Assembly: GCF_011045125.1 (NCBI RefSeq)
Contig: NZ_JAAKZF010000026.1
Span: forward strand, 1 to 64,000
Length of the DNA: 64,000 nt
Reading direction: 5' to 3'
From: Allomesorhizobium camelthorni
GTDB taxonomy: Bacteria; Pseudomonadota; Alphaproteobacteria; Rhizobiales; Rhizobiaceae
The first letter of the stretch is position 1. Every line of letters begins with the position of its first letter. The translations under genes were made by a program, and so were the position numbers. Under the pieces are notes generated by a model that was not told the origin of the DNA, did no database searches, and worked only from the letters and a program-made list of their open reading frames with translations. Below, in pieces: positions 43,742 to 55,057 of this stretch.

Positions 43742-44939
43742 AGCCTTCATCTGCGATTACATCCGCACGCCGATCGGCCGCTTCGGCGGGGCGCTTTCGG
43801 CAGTCCGCACGGACGACCTCGGCACGGTTCCGCTTAGGGCGCTGATGGCGCGCAATGCCGGCGTCGACTGGGCGGCCGTCGGCGATGTGGTCTATGGCTG
43901 CGCCAACCAGGCCGGCGAGGACAATCGTAACGTCGCGCGCATGTCGCTGCTTCTGGCCGGACTTCCGGAGGCGGTGCCGGGCTCGACCGTCAACCGGCTT
44001 TGCGGCTCGGGCATGGATGCCGTGACCATCGCGGCCCGCGCCATCAAGGCCGGCGAGGCCGAACTGATGATAGCGGGCGGTGTCGAATCGATGTCGCGCG
44101 CGCCCTTTGTCATGCCGAAAGCCGAGACCGCGTTTTCGCGCCACGCCGAGATCCACGACACGACCATCGGCTGGCGTTTCGTCAACCCGTGGATGAAGAA
44201 GCAGTACGGCATCGATTCCATGCCGGAGACGGGCGAGAACGTCGCCGAGGAATTTTCGATTTCCCGTGCCGACCAGGACGCCTTCGCCGTGCGCAGCCAG
44301 AACAAGGCGGTAGCCGCTCAGGAGAATGGCCGTCTCGGCAAGGAAATCACCGAAGTATCGATCCCCCAGCGCAAGGGCGATCCAATCGTGGTCGACCGGG
44401 ACGAGCACCCGCGCGCCGGCACCACGCTGGAAGCGCTCGCCAAGCTGCCAACGCCTTTCAGGCAGGGCGGGACGGTGACGGCCGGCAATGCGTCCGGCGT
44501 CAACGATGGAGCCGCGGCGCTGATCATCGCTTCCGAGGCGGCTGCAAGAAAATACGGCCTGACGCCGATCGCCCGTATCCTAGGCGGGGCGGCAGCCGGC
44601 ATTGCGCCGCGCATCATGGGCATGGGCCCGGCCCCGGCGACCAAAAAACTGTGCGCCCGCCTCGGCATCGCGCCGCGGGATTTCGACGTCATCGAACTCA
44701 ATGAAGCCTTCGCCTCCCAGGGCATTGCCGTGCTCCGCGAGCTCGGCATCGCCGAGGATGCGGAACACGTGAACCCCAATGGCGGAGCCATCGCGCTCGG
44801 CCATCCGCTCGGCATGTCGGGAGCGCGCATCACCGGAACCGCCGCCCTGGAACTCAGGGAGCGCGGCGGCAGGCTGGCGCTGGCCACAATGTGCATCGGC
44901 GTCGGCCAGGGCATCGCGATCGCTTTGGAACGAGCGTGA
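43734..44939 (+). CDS. pcaF: 3-oxoadipyl-CoA thiolase
   Basis: A 401-residue thiolase that cleaves 3-oxoadipyl-CoA to acetyl-CoA and succinyl-CoA, the last step of the pathway. The acyl-accepting Cys is Cys90 in VNRLCGSGMDA; the His is in ALGHPLGMSG and the second Cys in ATMCIGVGQG. Opening MAEAFICDYIRTPIGRFGGA is typical. Start 43734, overlapping pcaJ by 8 bases. A tiny 26-codon frame with a strong ribosome site (44983-45063) follows before quiC. Confidence 0.94.
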   Translation: MAEAFICDYIRTPIGRFGGALSAVRTDDLGTVPLRALMARNAGVDWAAVGDVVYGCANQAGEDNRNVARMSLLLAGLPEAVPGSTVNRLCGSGMDAVTIAARAIKAGEAELMIAGGVESMSRAPFVMPKAETAFSRHAEIHDTTIGWRFVNPWMKKQYGIDSMPETGENVAEEFSISRADQDAFAVRSQNKAVAAQENGRLGKEITEVSIPQRKGDPIVVDRDEHPRAGTTLEALAKLPTPFRQGGTVTAGNASGVNDGAAALIIASEAAARKYGLTPIARILGGAAAGIAPRIMGMGPAPATKKLCARLGIAPRDFDVIELNEAFASQGIAVLRELGIAEDAEHVNPNGGAIALGHPLGMSGARITGTAALELRERGGRLALATMCIGVGQGIAIALERA

Positions 44940-44982
44940 GGATCGACTGAACTTCGATAAGAATCCTATGGAGGAAAGTGAC

Positions 44983-45063
44983 ATGAACAGAAGAAGCATT
45001 CTAAGGATCGAAGCCGATGAAAACCTCGATCGCGACCGTCTCGATAAGCGGCGACCTTTCTGA
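44983..45063 (+). CDS. short ORF overlapping the quiC start
   Basis: A 26-codon frame starting MNRRSILRIEADENLDRDRL has a strong upstream ribosome site (tggaggaaa, about 44971-44979). It overlaps the first codons of quiC in another frame. It may be a leader or chance; no family can be recognised. Confidence 0.25.
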   Translation: MNRRSILRIEADENLDRDRLDKRRPF

Positions 45064-46909
45064 AAAGCTGGCGGCGATCGCCGCGGCCGGCTTCGACGGC
45101 GTCGAGATTTTCGAGAACGACCTTCTGGCCTCGGACGCTTCGCCGGCCGAAGTCGGCCAGATGGTGCGCGATACCGGCCTGGAGATCACGCTGTTCCAGC
45201 CGTTCCGCGATTTCGAGGGCATGCCGGAGCCGCACCGGTCGCGCGCCTTCGACCGCGCCGAACGGAAGTTCGACCTGATGCAGGAACTGGGCGCCGAGCT
45301 GATGCTCGTCTGCTCGAACGTTTCCTCGGCCTCGCTCGGCGGCGTCGACCGCGCGGCGGACGATTTTCGCGAGCTCGGCGAACGTGCCGCGGCGCGAGGC
45401 CTGCGCGTCGGCTACGAGGCGCTTGCCTGGGGCAGGCATATCAACGATCATCGCGACGCCTGGGAGATCGTGCGCCGCGCCGATCATGCCAATGTCGGGC
45501 TGATCCTCGATTCTTTCCACACGCTTGCGCGCAAGATAGATGTCGGCTCGATCCGCGCCATCCCGAAGGACAAGCTGTTTCTGGTCCAGCTTGCCGACGC
45601 GCCACAGATCGACATGGACCTGATCTACTGGAGCCGGCATTTCCGCAACATGCCGGGCGAGGGCGATCTGCCGGTTCGCGACTTCATGCGGGCGGTCGCG
45701 GCGACCGGCTATGACGGCTATCTTTCGCTCGAAATCTTCAACGACCAGTTCCGCGGCGGTTCGCCGAAGTCGATCTCGGTCGACGGCCGCCGCTCGCTGA
45801 TCTACCTGATGGATCAGGTGCGCCGCGACGAACCGGAAGCCTCCACCGGTCTGCCGGAAATGCCGGACCGCATCGCGGTCAGCGGCGTCGAGTTCATCGA
45901 ATTCGCAGCCAGCGAAGCGGAGGGAAGCGAACTGGCCGCCTTCTTCCGCGGCATGGGCTTCAGGAAGTCCGGAAAGCACGTCTCCAAGGATGTGACACTC
46001 TACCGGCAGGGCGACATCAACCTGGTCATCAATACCGAGCGCGAGGGTTTCGCGCATTCCTCCTATGTCGTCCACGGCACGACGGTCTGCGCGCTCGGCC
46101 TTAAGGTCGAGAACGCCGCCGCCACCGTGGAACGCGCCCGCGTGCTTGGCGCGGAGATATTCAGCCAGCCGGTCGGGCCCGGCGAACTGACTATCCCGGC
46201 GATCCGGGGCGTCGGCGGCGGGGTCATCTACTTCATCGACCAGACGTCGGAATTGCGCCGCGTGTGGGAGACCGAGTTCGTCCCCGTCGAGGACGACGAT
46301 GCGCCGCAGGATGCCGGCCTCAAGACCACTGACCATGTCGGCCAGACCATGCTGCATGAGGAGATGTTGACTTGGCTGCTGTTCTACACCGCGATCTTCA
46401 GGACCAGGAAGACGCCGATGGTCGACATCATCGACCCGGCCGGCGTGGTGCGCAGCCAGGTCATCGAAAACGACGAAGGCAGCCTGCGGCTGACGCTGAA
46501 CGGCGCCGAAAACCGCCGCACCTTCGCCGGCCATTTCATCAACGAATCCTTCGGCTCCAGCGTCCAGCATGTCGCCTTCGGCACGGACGACATCTTCGCC
46601 GCCGCCGCGGCGCTCCGGGCGAATGGGTTCGAGCCGCTGCACATTTCGCCCAACTATTATGACGATGTCGAAGCTCGTTTCGGCCTCGATCCCGGTCTCG
46701 CCGATCGGCTGCGGGCGGAGAACATCCTCTACGACCGCGACGACAGCGGCGAATATTTTCAGCTCTACAGCCCGAATTACGGCGAGGGCTTCTTCTTCGA
46801 GATCGTCGAGCGCCGCGGCGGCTACCGCGGTTACGGCGCGCCGAACGCGCCGTTCAGGATCGCGGCGCAGAAGCGGCATTTGCGGCCGAAGGGCATGCCG
46901 CGCGCCTGA
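45017..46909 (+). CDS. quiC: 3-dehydroshikimate dehydratase, QuiC1-type fusion
   Basis: A 630-residue protein in which an N-terminal sugar-phosphate-isomerase-like TIM barrel (1-290) is joined to a hydroxyphenylpyruvate-dioxygenase-like C-terminal part (300-630). The barrel's metal residues are Glu134, Asp165, Gln191 and Glu239, the same positions I remember from the Pseudomonas QuiC1 enzyme. It converts 3-dehydroshikimate to protocatechuate. The C-terminal part has HVGQTMLHEEMLTWL and later SVQHVAFGTDD and YFQLYSPNYGEGFFFEIVER, the vicinal oxygen chelate fold. It sits between pcaF and pobA, in a convergent pair with pobA. Confidence 0.93.
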   Translation: MKTSIATVSISGDLSEKLAAIAAAGFDGVEIFENDLLASDASPAEVGQMVRDTGLEITLFQPFRDFEGMPEPHRSRAFDRAERKFDLMQELGAELMLVCSNVSSASLGGVDRAADDFRELGERAAARGLRVGYEALAWGRHINDHRDAWEIVRRADHANVGLILDSFHTLARKIDVGSIRAIPKDKLFLVQLADAPQIDMDLIYWSRHFRNMPGEGDLPVRDFMRAVAATGYDGYLSLEIFNDQFRGGSPKSISVDGRRSLIYLMDQVRRDEPEASTGLPEMPDRIAVSGVEFIEFAASEAEGSELAAFFRGMGFRKSGKHVSKDVTLYRQGDINLVINTEREGFAHSSYVVHGTTVCALGLKVENAAATVERARVLGAEIFSQPVGPGELTIPAIRGVGGGVIYFIDQTSELRRVWETEFVPVEDDDAPQDAGLKTTDHVGQTMLHEEMLTWLLFYTAIFRTRKTPMVDIIDPAGVVRSQVIENDEGSLRLTLNGAENRRTFAGHFINESFGSSVQHVAFGTDDIFAAAAALRANGFEPLHISPNYYDDVEARFGLDPGLADRLRAENILYDRDDSGEYFQLYSPNYGEGFFFEIVERRGGYRGYGAPNAPFRIAAQKRHLRPKGMPRA

Positions 46910-46912
46910 TTT

Positions 46913-49166
<2,254 letters not shown>

Positions 49167-49168
49167 CT

Positions 49169-49783
49169 CTAGATATCGAAGAAGACGGCTTCCCGCTCGC
49201 CCTGAAGATGGATGTCGAATGTGTAGGTGTCGCCATCGCGCGGCGCGATCAGCGTCGGCACACGAACGCGATGCTCGATGCGTGCGAGAACCGGATCCTC
49301 GGCATTGGCTGCTTCTTCGTCGCCGAAATACATCCTGGTGTGCAGGCCGATATTGATGCCGCGGGCCACGATCCAGATCGTGATGTGCGGCGCCATCAGC
49401 CGCCCGTCCGGGAACGGCACGCGGCCGGGCTTGACCGTCTCGAACAGGCATTCGCCGGTGGTCATGTCGGTTGCTTGCCGGCCCCAGCCGGTGAAATTCG
49501 GATCGGCGGTCCCGCGCATTTCCGAAGGTGAATTGTGGAGACCGTCGGCGTCTGCCTGCCAGATTTCCACCACCGCGTCCTTGAGCGGAGTACCCGACCC
49601 GTCGATCACCCTGATCTTGACGGCAATGCGTTCGCCCCTGGTTTTCTCGTTGACCATCGCCGCGCCGAGATCGCCGTCATAGACGCCGGAAATGCCGGAG
49701 AAATTCGGCGTCAGGCCGATATGGGCGTAGGGTCCGGCGGTCTGCGAAGGACTTTCCTTCAGCCTGTCGAGGCTTTGCACCAT
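49169..49783 (-). CDS. pcaG: protocatechuate 3,4-dioxygenase alpha subunit
   Basis: A 204-residue alpha subunit. It starts [20 protein letters not shown], with AVVEIWQADADGLHNSP and APHITIWIVARGINIGLHTR. It lacks the iron ligands, as expected, and pairs with PcaH. Its start overlaps the pcaH stop by one base (TGATG). Confidence 0.95.
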   Translation of the reverse strand: MVQSLDRLKESPSQTAGPYAHIGLTPNFSGISGVYDGDLGAAMVNEKTRGERIAVKIRVIDGSGTPLKDAVVEIWQADADGLHNSPSEMRGTADPNFTGWGRQATDMTTGECLFETVKPGRVPFPDGRLMAPHITIWIVARGINIGLHTRMYFGDEEAANAEDPVLARIEHRVRVPTLIAPRDGDTYTFDIHLQGEREAVFFDI

Positions 49784-50535
49784 CAATTGCCCTCCAGCCG
49801 GTTTTCGAACAGCGACGAGCGCCGGCCCCTGAGCACAATGTCGAATTTGTAGGCGCGCGCATCCATTGGGATCGTCGCCTCCATGTCCAGCGCCGCGACC
49901 AGCCGCTCGATTGCTGCGCGGTCGGGGATGGTGCGCACGATCGGACATTGCCAGATCATCGGATCGCCCTCGAAATACATCTGGGTGATCAGCCGCTGCG
50001 CGAAGCCATGGCCAAAGATCGAGAAGTGGATATGCGCCGGCCGCCAGTCGTTCGGGCCGTTCGGCCAGGGATAGGGTCCTGGCTGGATCGTGCGGAGCGA
50101 GTAGGCCCCGTCCTCGTCGGTGATGGTGCGCCCACAGCCGCCGAAATTCGGGTCGAGCGGCGCGATGTAGCCTTCCTTCTTGTGGCGGTAACGGCCGCCA
50201 GCGTTTGCCTGCCAGAACTCGAGCAGCGCCCCGGGGACGCCTTTGCCGCGCTCGTCGAGAACCTTGCCGTAGACGATAATACGCGGCCCGATCGCGCTTT
50301 CGCCGGGCTTGGCGAAATTGTGAATCAGATCATTGTCGAGTTCACCGAGAATATTGTGGCCGAACACCGGCCCGGTGATCTCGGACAGCGTCCCGTCGAG
50401 CGACAGCAGCGCCCGCCGCGGCGAACGCAGCACTGAAGTCTTGTAGATCGGCGCATAGGCCGGCGGATGAGAGTTGAGATCGCGCCGGAAGAATGCGCCG
50501 GTTTCGGGCCTGCGGTTCGATATGCGTTCCGTCAT
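49783..50535 (-). CDS. pcaH: protocatechuate 3,4-dioxygenase beta subunit
   Basis: A 250-residue beta subunit that carries the ferric iron and cleaves the ring of protocatechuate between C3 and C4. Iron ligands are seen at Tyr116 (GGRYRH), Tyr155 (GPYPWP), His168 and His170 (RPAHIHF), each eight residues past the Pseudomonas positions I recall. Start 50535 ([20 protein letters not shown]), inside the pcaC stop by 4 bases. Confidence 0.96.
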   Translation of the reverse strand: MTERISNRRPETGAFFRRDLNSHPPAYAPIYKTSVLRSPRRALLSLDGTLSEITGPVFGHNILGELDNDLIHNFAKPGESAIGPRIIVYGKVLDERGKGVPGALLEFWQANAGGRYRHKKEGYIAPLDPNFGGCGRTITDEDGAYSLRTIQPGPYPWPNGPNDWRPAHIHFSIFGHGFAQRLITQMYFEGDPMIWQCPIVRTIPDRAAIERLVAALDMEATIPMDARAYKFDIVLRGRRSSLFENRLEGN

Positions 50536-50936
50536 CGCTGCTCGCCCTTGCCGTCCATCTCGTCGAATACCTGCTTGGCGATCTTGATCGCCTGGTTGGC
50601 CGCTGGCACGCCGGCATAGATCGCCACATGCAGCATGGCTTCGCAAATATCCTCGCGGCTGGCCCCAGTACGAGCTGTAGCGCGGACATGCATGGCGACT
50701 TCCTCGGAATGCCCGAGCGCGGCCAGCAGCGCGATGGTGACCATCGACCGCTCGCGCTGCGTCCAGTTCGGCCGCGACCAGACATGGCCCCAGGCCGCCT
50801 CGGTGATGAGATCTTGGAACGGCCGGTCGAATTCGGTCTTGGCGGCTTCGGCGCGGTCGACATGAGCGTCGCCGAGCACGGCGCGCCGGGTTGCCATGCC
50901 GAGGCTATGGCGATCCGCCTGTCCGGCTTCATGCAT
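50532..50936 (-). CDS. pcaC: 4-carboxymuconolactone decarboxylase
   Basis: A 134-residue enzyme that decarboxylates 4-carboxymuconolactone to 3-oxoadipate enol-lactone. The core [20 protein letters not shown], and [20 protein letters not shown] with its conserved His, is typical. I start it at 50936 ([14 protein letters not shown]) because ggagg is eight bases upstream, inside the pcaD end. It overlaps pcaH by 4 bases. Confidence 0.94.
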   Translation of the reverse strand: MHEAGQADRHSLGMATRRAVLGDAHVDRAEAAKTEFDRPFQDLITEAAWGHVWSRPNWTQRERSMVTIALLAALGHSEEVAMHVRATARTGASREDICEAMLHVAIYAGVPAANQAIKIAKQVFDEMDGKGEQR

Positions 50937-51741
50937 CGGCATGGCCTCCAAGCCGTTTGCGCGCGAGGAATTCGCGGATTCTCGCGACGAGCTGCACGGG
51001 TTGCTCCACGCAGGGTATATGCCCGGCGCCTTCTATGATCGCAAACTCCGCGCCTGGTATCAAATCCGCCATCGAGCGGACTAGCGGCGGCGGCGTCGAG
51101 CCGTCCTGGTCGCCGACAAGGCAGAGCGTAGGCACTTCGATGCGCCCAACAGCCTCCGTGTGATTGGCGTCGCGCACTGCAGCACAGGTGCCCGCATAGC
51201 CCTCGACCGGCTGCCGCGCCAGCATCGCACGGCAACCGGCGAGCAATGCCGGCTTCTCGGCGTGGAAGGACGGCGTGAACCACAGCTTCAATATGGCCTC
51301 GGCGAGCGAGTCGATACCGTCCCGGCGCACCGTGTCGATGCGCGTGTTCCACGTTTCCGCAGTTCCGATCCTGTGGGCAGTATCGCAGAGGATGAGCGCG
51401 CGCACGATCTCGGGGCGGACGGCATAGAGCCCCTGCGCGACGAGCCCGCCGACTGAAAGCCCGCAGATGATGACATCGCGCGCGCCGACAAAATCGAGCA
51501 GGCCGGAAAGATCGGCGACATGATCCGTGATCGCGTAGGGCGGGGCGCCGAGCCCGGACAGCCCATGGCCGCGCATATCGTAGCAAAGTGTGGAGAAGTC
51601 TGCGGCGAGGTCGTCCACGACCTCGCGCCAGATGCGGAAATCGGTGCCGAGCGAATTGGCGAAGACGATCAGCGGTTTTCCCGGCCCGCCCGCCCTGTGT
51701 TCGTAATGAAGCGTGACGCCGCCAATGTCGGTGAACTGCAT
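50929..51741 (-). CDS. pcaD: 3-oxoadipate enol-lactonase
   Basis: A 270-residue alpha/beta hydrolase that opens the enol-lactone to 3-oxoadipate. The nucleophile elbow is CGLSVGGLVAQGL (Ser in GLSVGG), the catalytic Asp is near LVGDQDGSTPP and the His in GAGHIPCVEQPVQL. Start 51741 (MQFTDIGGVTLHYEHRAGGP). It is the first gene of the pcaDCHGB operon, divergent from pcaQ. Confidence 0.95.
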   Translation of the reverse strand: MQFTDIGGVTLHYEHRAGGPGKPLIVFANSLGTDFRIWREVVDDLAADFSTLCYDMRGHGLSGLGAPPYAITDHVADLSGLLDFVGARDVIICGLSVGGLVAQGLYAVRPEIVRALILCDTAHRIGTAETWNTRIDTVRRDGIDSLAEAILKLWFTPSFHAEKPALLAGCRAMLARQPVEGYAGTCAAVRDANHTEAVGRIEVPTLCLVGDQDGSTPPPLVRSMADLIPGAEFAIIEGAGHIPCVEQPVQLVARIREFLARKRLGGHADA

Positions 51742-51810
51742 CCAGGCTCCTCCCTTTCTCAAATTGATATGCTTTTTCGGTTTCGTAAAATCATTTCTTT
51801 TGCCAGTTCG

Positions 51811-51826
51811 ATAACCTGTAGGTTAT
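51811..51826. promoter_or_regulatory. PcaQ binding site
   Basis: ATAACC-TGTA-GGTTAT is a perfect dyad in the pcaD-pcaQ divergent region, starting nine bases before the pcaQ ATG. It matches the PcaQ box remembered from Sinorhizobium meliloti, ATAACC-N4-GGTTAA, in all but the last base. PcaQ would activate the pca operon with the ring-cleavage products as effectors. Confidence 0.85.
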
Positions 51827-51834
51827 CAGGTAGC

Positions 51835-52743
51835 ATGATCGATGCGCGCATCAAGCTTCGCCATCTGCGCACTTTTCTCGAAGTGGCGCGCCAGAAGAGC
51901 GTGGTCGCGGCGGCAAATCTCCTGCATGTCAGCCAGCCGGCTGTGACCAAGACGATCCGCGAACTCGAGGAGACGCTCGGCGTCGCACTGTTCGAACGCG
52001 AGGGCCGGCGCATTCGCATCACCCGCCATGGCGAGATATTCCTGCGCCATGCCGGCATGGCGCTCAGCGCGGTCAGGCAGGGCGTCGATTCCGTGACGAA
52101 TGCGCATGAAGGCGAGGGGCCGCCGCTGCGCATCGGCGCATTGCCGACCGTTTCGGCGCGGATCATGCCGCGCGCAATCTCGCTCTTCCTCAAACAAGGC
52201 ACCGGCAGCAGCATCAAGATCGTGACCGGCGAGAACTCGGTGCTGCTGGAGCAACTCCGTCTTGGCGAACTCGAGCTCGTCGTCGGCCGGCTCGCCGCGC
52301 CGGAGAAGATGAGCGGCTTCTTCTTCGAACACCTCTATTCGGAGAAGGTGGTGTTCGCCGTCAGGAGCGGGCATCCGCTGCTCGAAGCCGGTCAGGATAT
52401 TTTCGCGCGGATTGGCGATTTCCCGGTTCTGATGCCGACGCGCGGCTCGATCATCCGGCCATTCGTCGAACGGTTCCTGATCGCCAACGGCATGCCTGCC
52501 ATCGCAACCGAGATCGAGACAGTGTCCGACAGTTTCGGGCGCGCTTTCCTGAGGACTAGCGATGCGGTCTGGGTGATCTCGGAAGGCGTCGTCGCGAACG
52601 ATCTCGCCGACGGGACGCTTGCCGTGTTGCCGGTCGACACCGCGGACACGAGAGGGCCGGTCGGGCTGACCATGCGCACCGACACGGCGCGGCCGCCGGC
52701 CTTCGAGGCGCTGCTGCAGACCATCCGCGAGGCGGCGCGCTGA
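51835..52743 (+). CDS. pcaQ: LysR-type activator of the pca operon
   Basis: A 302-residue LysR regulator. It starts MIDARIKLRHLRTFLEVARQ and has the helix VVAAANLLHVSQPAVTKTIR. The effector domain is of the PcaQ type: ISLFLKQGTGSSIKIVTGEN and RGSIIRPFVERFLIAN. Divergent position with pcaD and the dyad at 51811-51826 support the name. Starting at ATG 51835 leaves the dyad just before the gene. Confidence 0.94.
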   Translation: MIDARIKLRHLRTFLEVARQKSVVAAANLLHVSQPAVTKTIRELEETLGVALFEREGRRIRITRHGEIFLRHAGMALSAVRQGVDSVTNAHEGEGPPLRIGALPTVSARIMPRAISLFLKQGTGSSIKIVTGENSVLLEQLRLGELELVVGRLAAPEKMSGFFFEHLYSEKVVFAVRSGHPLLEAGQDIFARIGDFPVLMPTRGSIIRPFVERFLIANGMPAIATEIETVSDSFGRAFLRTSDAVWVISEGVVANDLADGTLAVLPVDTADTRGPVGLTMRTDTARPPAFEALLQTIREAAR

Positions 52744-52746
52744 GGC

Positions 52747-53661
52747 TCAGCCGTTGATGGTCAGATAGGCGGAATAGAGCGACGTGGTCCCGCAGATGAA
52801 CAGGCGGTTGCGGCGTGGTCCGCCGAAAGTAACGTTGGCGACCAGTTCCGGGATTCTGATCTTGCCGATCAGGGTTCCGTCCGGCTCGAAGCAGTGCACA
52901 CCGTCGCCGGCGCTCGTCCATATGCGACCGGCGCGGTCGACGCGGAAGCCGTCGAACAATCCATTCGAGCACTCCGCCAAGACCTCGCCGCCCGACAGCG
53001 TCCCGTCACCCGAGACGGAAAAGCGGCGGATATGGCGCGGCCCGCCGGGCATGTGGCTCGCGCCGGTGTCGGCGATGTAGAGCAGGCTTTCATCTGGCGA
53101 GAACGCAATTCCATTGGGCTTGACGAAATCGTCGGCGACCTTCGTCACCGCGCCTGTTGCTGCGTCGACGCGGTAGGCATGGCAGCCTCCGATCTCCTCA
53201 TCCTGGCGTTCGCCCTCATAATCGCTCATGATCCCGTAGGTCGGGTCGGTGAACCAGATCGAGCCGTCGCTCTTGGTCACAAGGTCGTTGGGCGAATTGA
53301 AGCGCTTGCCCTCGAACCGGTCGGCGATCACTGTGACCGAACCGTCGAATTCGGTCCGTGTCACCCGGCGGGTCAGGTGCTCGCAGGTCAAAAGCCGGCC
53401 CTGGCCATCCACCGTGTTTCCATTGGAATTGTTGGACGGCTTGCGAAATTCTGAGACAAGACCATTGGTCTCGTCCCAGCGCAGCATGCGGTTGTTGGGG
53501 ATGTCGGACACGACGAGATAGCGCCCGGCGGCGAACCAGGCCGGTCCTTCCAGCCATCGCGCGCCGGTCCACAGCCGCTCGACGCGGGCATGGCCGGCAA
53601 AGCAATCCGCAAAACGGCGTTCGATGACTTCGAATCCGGTTCCTTCGACTTCTCCGAACAT
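52747..53661 (-). CDS. SMP-30/gluconolactonase-like lactonase
   Basis: A 304-residue six-bladed beta-propeller hydrolase. Metal-site blocks are visible: WLEGPAWFAAGRYLVVSDIP (Glu), FNSPNDLVTKSDGSIWFTDP (Asn and Asp), and IAFSPDESLLYIADTGA (Asp). Relatives open sugar lactones. It starts at ATG 53661 (MFGEVEGTGFEVIERRFADC). It is convergent with pcaQ (three bases apart); no direct part in the pca route, so it may serve the neighbouring sugar-acid genes. Confidence 0.88.
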   Translation of the reverse strand: MFGEVEGTGFEVIERRFADCFAGHARVERLWTGARWLEGPAWFAAGRYLVVSDIPNNRMLRWDETNGLVSEFRKPSNNSNGNTVDGQGRLLTCEHLTRRVTRTEFDGSVTVIADRFEGKRFNSPNDLVTKSDGSIWFTDPTYGIMSDYEGERQDEEIGGCHAYRVDAATGAVTKVADDFVKPNGIAFSPDESLLYIADTGASHMPGGPRHIRRFSVSGDGTLSGGEVLAECSNGLFDGFRVDRAGRIWTSAGDGVHCFEPDGTLIGKIRIPELVANVTFGGPRRNRLFICGTTSLYSAYLTING

Positions 53662-53808
53662 TGCTTCCCTCGCGCGCGACGCTTTCTGCCTCAAACGACC
53701 ATATGATAACGCCGTCGTCAAAGGCTTCGACGGGATGCGCTCGGTGTGAGTTGCGTTTGTGGCTGCCGATGGCCTAAAGCCTGAACCGCGACTTTTCGGT
53801 CGCCTTGG

Positions 53809-54735
53809 ATGAGCGGCCGCCAAAGACGCATGGAACTCTGGATACCCATCACCATCGCCGCAGCCTTCCTGCAGAATCTGCGGTCGGCGGCGCAGAAGCA
53901 CCTGAAGAGCGTGATGGGCACGACCGGCGCGACTTTCGTGCGCTTCGGCTTCGGTGTCCCATTCGCGCTGTTCTTCGTCTTCGTTCTCAACCGCTTCGCC
54001 GGTTATCCACTGCCCGGCGTCAACGGCGCCTTCCTCGCTTGGATGGTCGTCGGCGGGCTCGGCCAGATCGCCGCGACTTTCCTTCTGGTCTATCTGTTTT
54101 CATTCCGCAATTTTGCGGTCGGCACCGCCTATTCGCGCACCGAGCCTGCGCAGGCGGCGCTGTTCGGCTTGATCTTCATCGGCGAGCGGGTGACCGCAGG
54201 CACATTGTCGGCCATTGCCGTCAGCGTGTTCGGCGTCATGCTGATCTCGGTCGCCCATATGGCGGTCAGCTGGCGCGCGCTGGTGTCGTCCGTCGTTTCC
54301 CGCAATTCGCTGATCGGCCTGGCTTCCGGTACGCTGTTCGGCATAGCGGCCGTGGCCTACCGCGCCGCGTCGCTGGCGCTCGGTGGTCCAAACTTCATGA
54401 TGCAGGCGGCGGTCACGCTCGCCTTTGTCATTGTGTTCCAGACGCTGGTGATGGGCGCCTGGATGGTGTTCCGGGATCGTACAGAAATAGGACACATCGC
54501 GAGAGCCTGGCGTCCCGCTCTGTTCGTCGGCCTGGTCGGCGCATCCGCCTCGTTCGGCTGGTTCATGGCCATGACCCTGCAGCAGGCGGCAGTGGTCAAG
54601 GCTCTGGCGCAGATAGAGATGCTGTTCACTTTCGCGTCGTCGATCTTCTTCTTCAAGGAGAAGATAAATGCATTGGAAACAGCAGGTTGCCTGCTGATCG
54701 TGGGCGGCATTCTGCTGCTGCTCCTGGTCGGCTGA
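53809..54735 (+). CDS. DMT/EamA-family permease
   Basis: A 308-residue transporter with ten helices (FLQNLRSAAQKHLKSVMGTT ... AYSRTEPAQAALFGLIFIGE, and a second half FVGLVGASASFGWFMAMTLQ). The start could be 53809 or 53830. It is divergent from the lactonase; a 160-base gap follows before the Tat-signal gene. Confidence 0.87.
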   Translation: MSGRQRRMELWIPITIAAAFLQNLRSAAQKHLKSVMGTTGATFVRFGFGVPFALFFVFVLNRFAGYPLPGVNGAFLAWMVVGGLGQIAATFLLVYLFSFRNFAVGTAYSRTEPAQAALFGLIFIGERVTAGTLSAIAVSVFGVMLISVAHMAVSWRALVSSVVSRNSLIGLASGTLFGIAAVAYRAASLALGGPNFMMQAAVTLAFVIVFQTLVMGAWMVFRDRTEIGHIARAWRPALFVGLVGASASFGWFMAMTLQQAAVVKALAQIEMLFTFASSIFFFKEKINALETAGCLLIVGGILLLLLVG

Positions 54736-54895
54736 GCGCCGACAGTAACCGGTACTTCGCAACCAGGCGGTAAGCATATCCTCAGCAAATCGGTGGCCAT
54801 CGGCGCGTAAATCGCGTTTGGCATGGTTCTGGCTTCTTCCGCCGCGAGCGTCCCGGAGCGGTGCGCTCGCCGCAGCCCCTGACGGAGCCATGACC
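54736..54895. other. 160-bp gap between the DMT permease and the Tat-signal gene
   Basis: No gene, T-rich terminator or recognised operator is visible here. It should carry the promoter of the Tat-signal/GMC pair. Confidence 0.5.
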
Positions 54896-55057
54896 ATGAC
54901 CGACGCCAAAACGAAACGCTCAACACGACGGAGCTTTCTCCGTACGCTGCTTGCGATACCGGCCACCGCCTTCTTCTTCCGCAACATCCGGCTGACCGAA
55001 CACGACGACATCGTCGAGGTCGACGGCTGGATCCTGAAGCGGAGCGACATACTATGA
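54896..55057 (+). CDS. 53-residue Tat-signal protein
   Basis: A tiny protein starting MTDAKTKRSTRRSFLRTLLA. The twin-arginine motif STRRSFLRT and hydrophobic core TLLAIPATAFFF form a Tat signal; little more than 20 residues (DDIVEVDGWILKRSDIL) would remain. I use ATG 54896, eight bases after ggag; ATG 54890 is too close. Its stop overlaps the GMC oxidoreductase start by 4 bases. In known membrane dehydrogenases a small Tat subunit exports the flavoprotein that lacks a signal, and that is the likely role here. Confidence 0.75.
   Translation: MTDAKTKRSTRRSFLRTLLAIPATAFFFRNIRLTEHDDIVEVDGWILKRSDIL

Noticed and set aside
44966-46879. A 637-codon minus-strand frame opposite quiC.
   Set aside because: The plus strand encodes all four metal residues of 3-dehydroshikimate dehydratase at expected positions, so the antisense frame is spurious.
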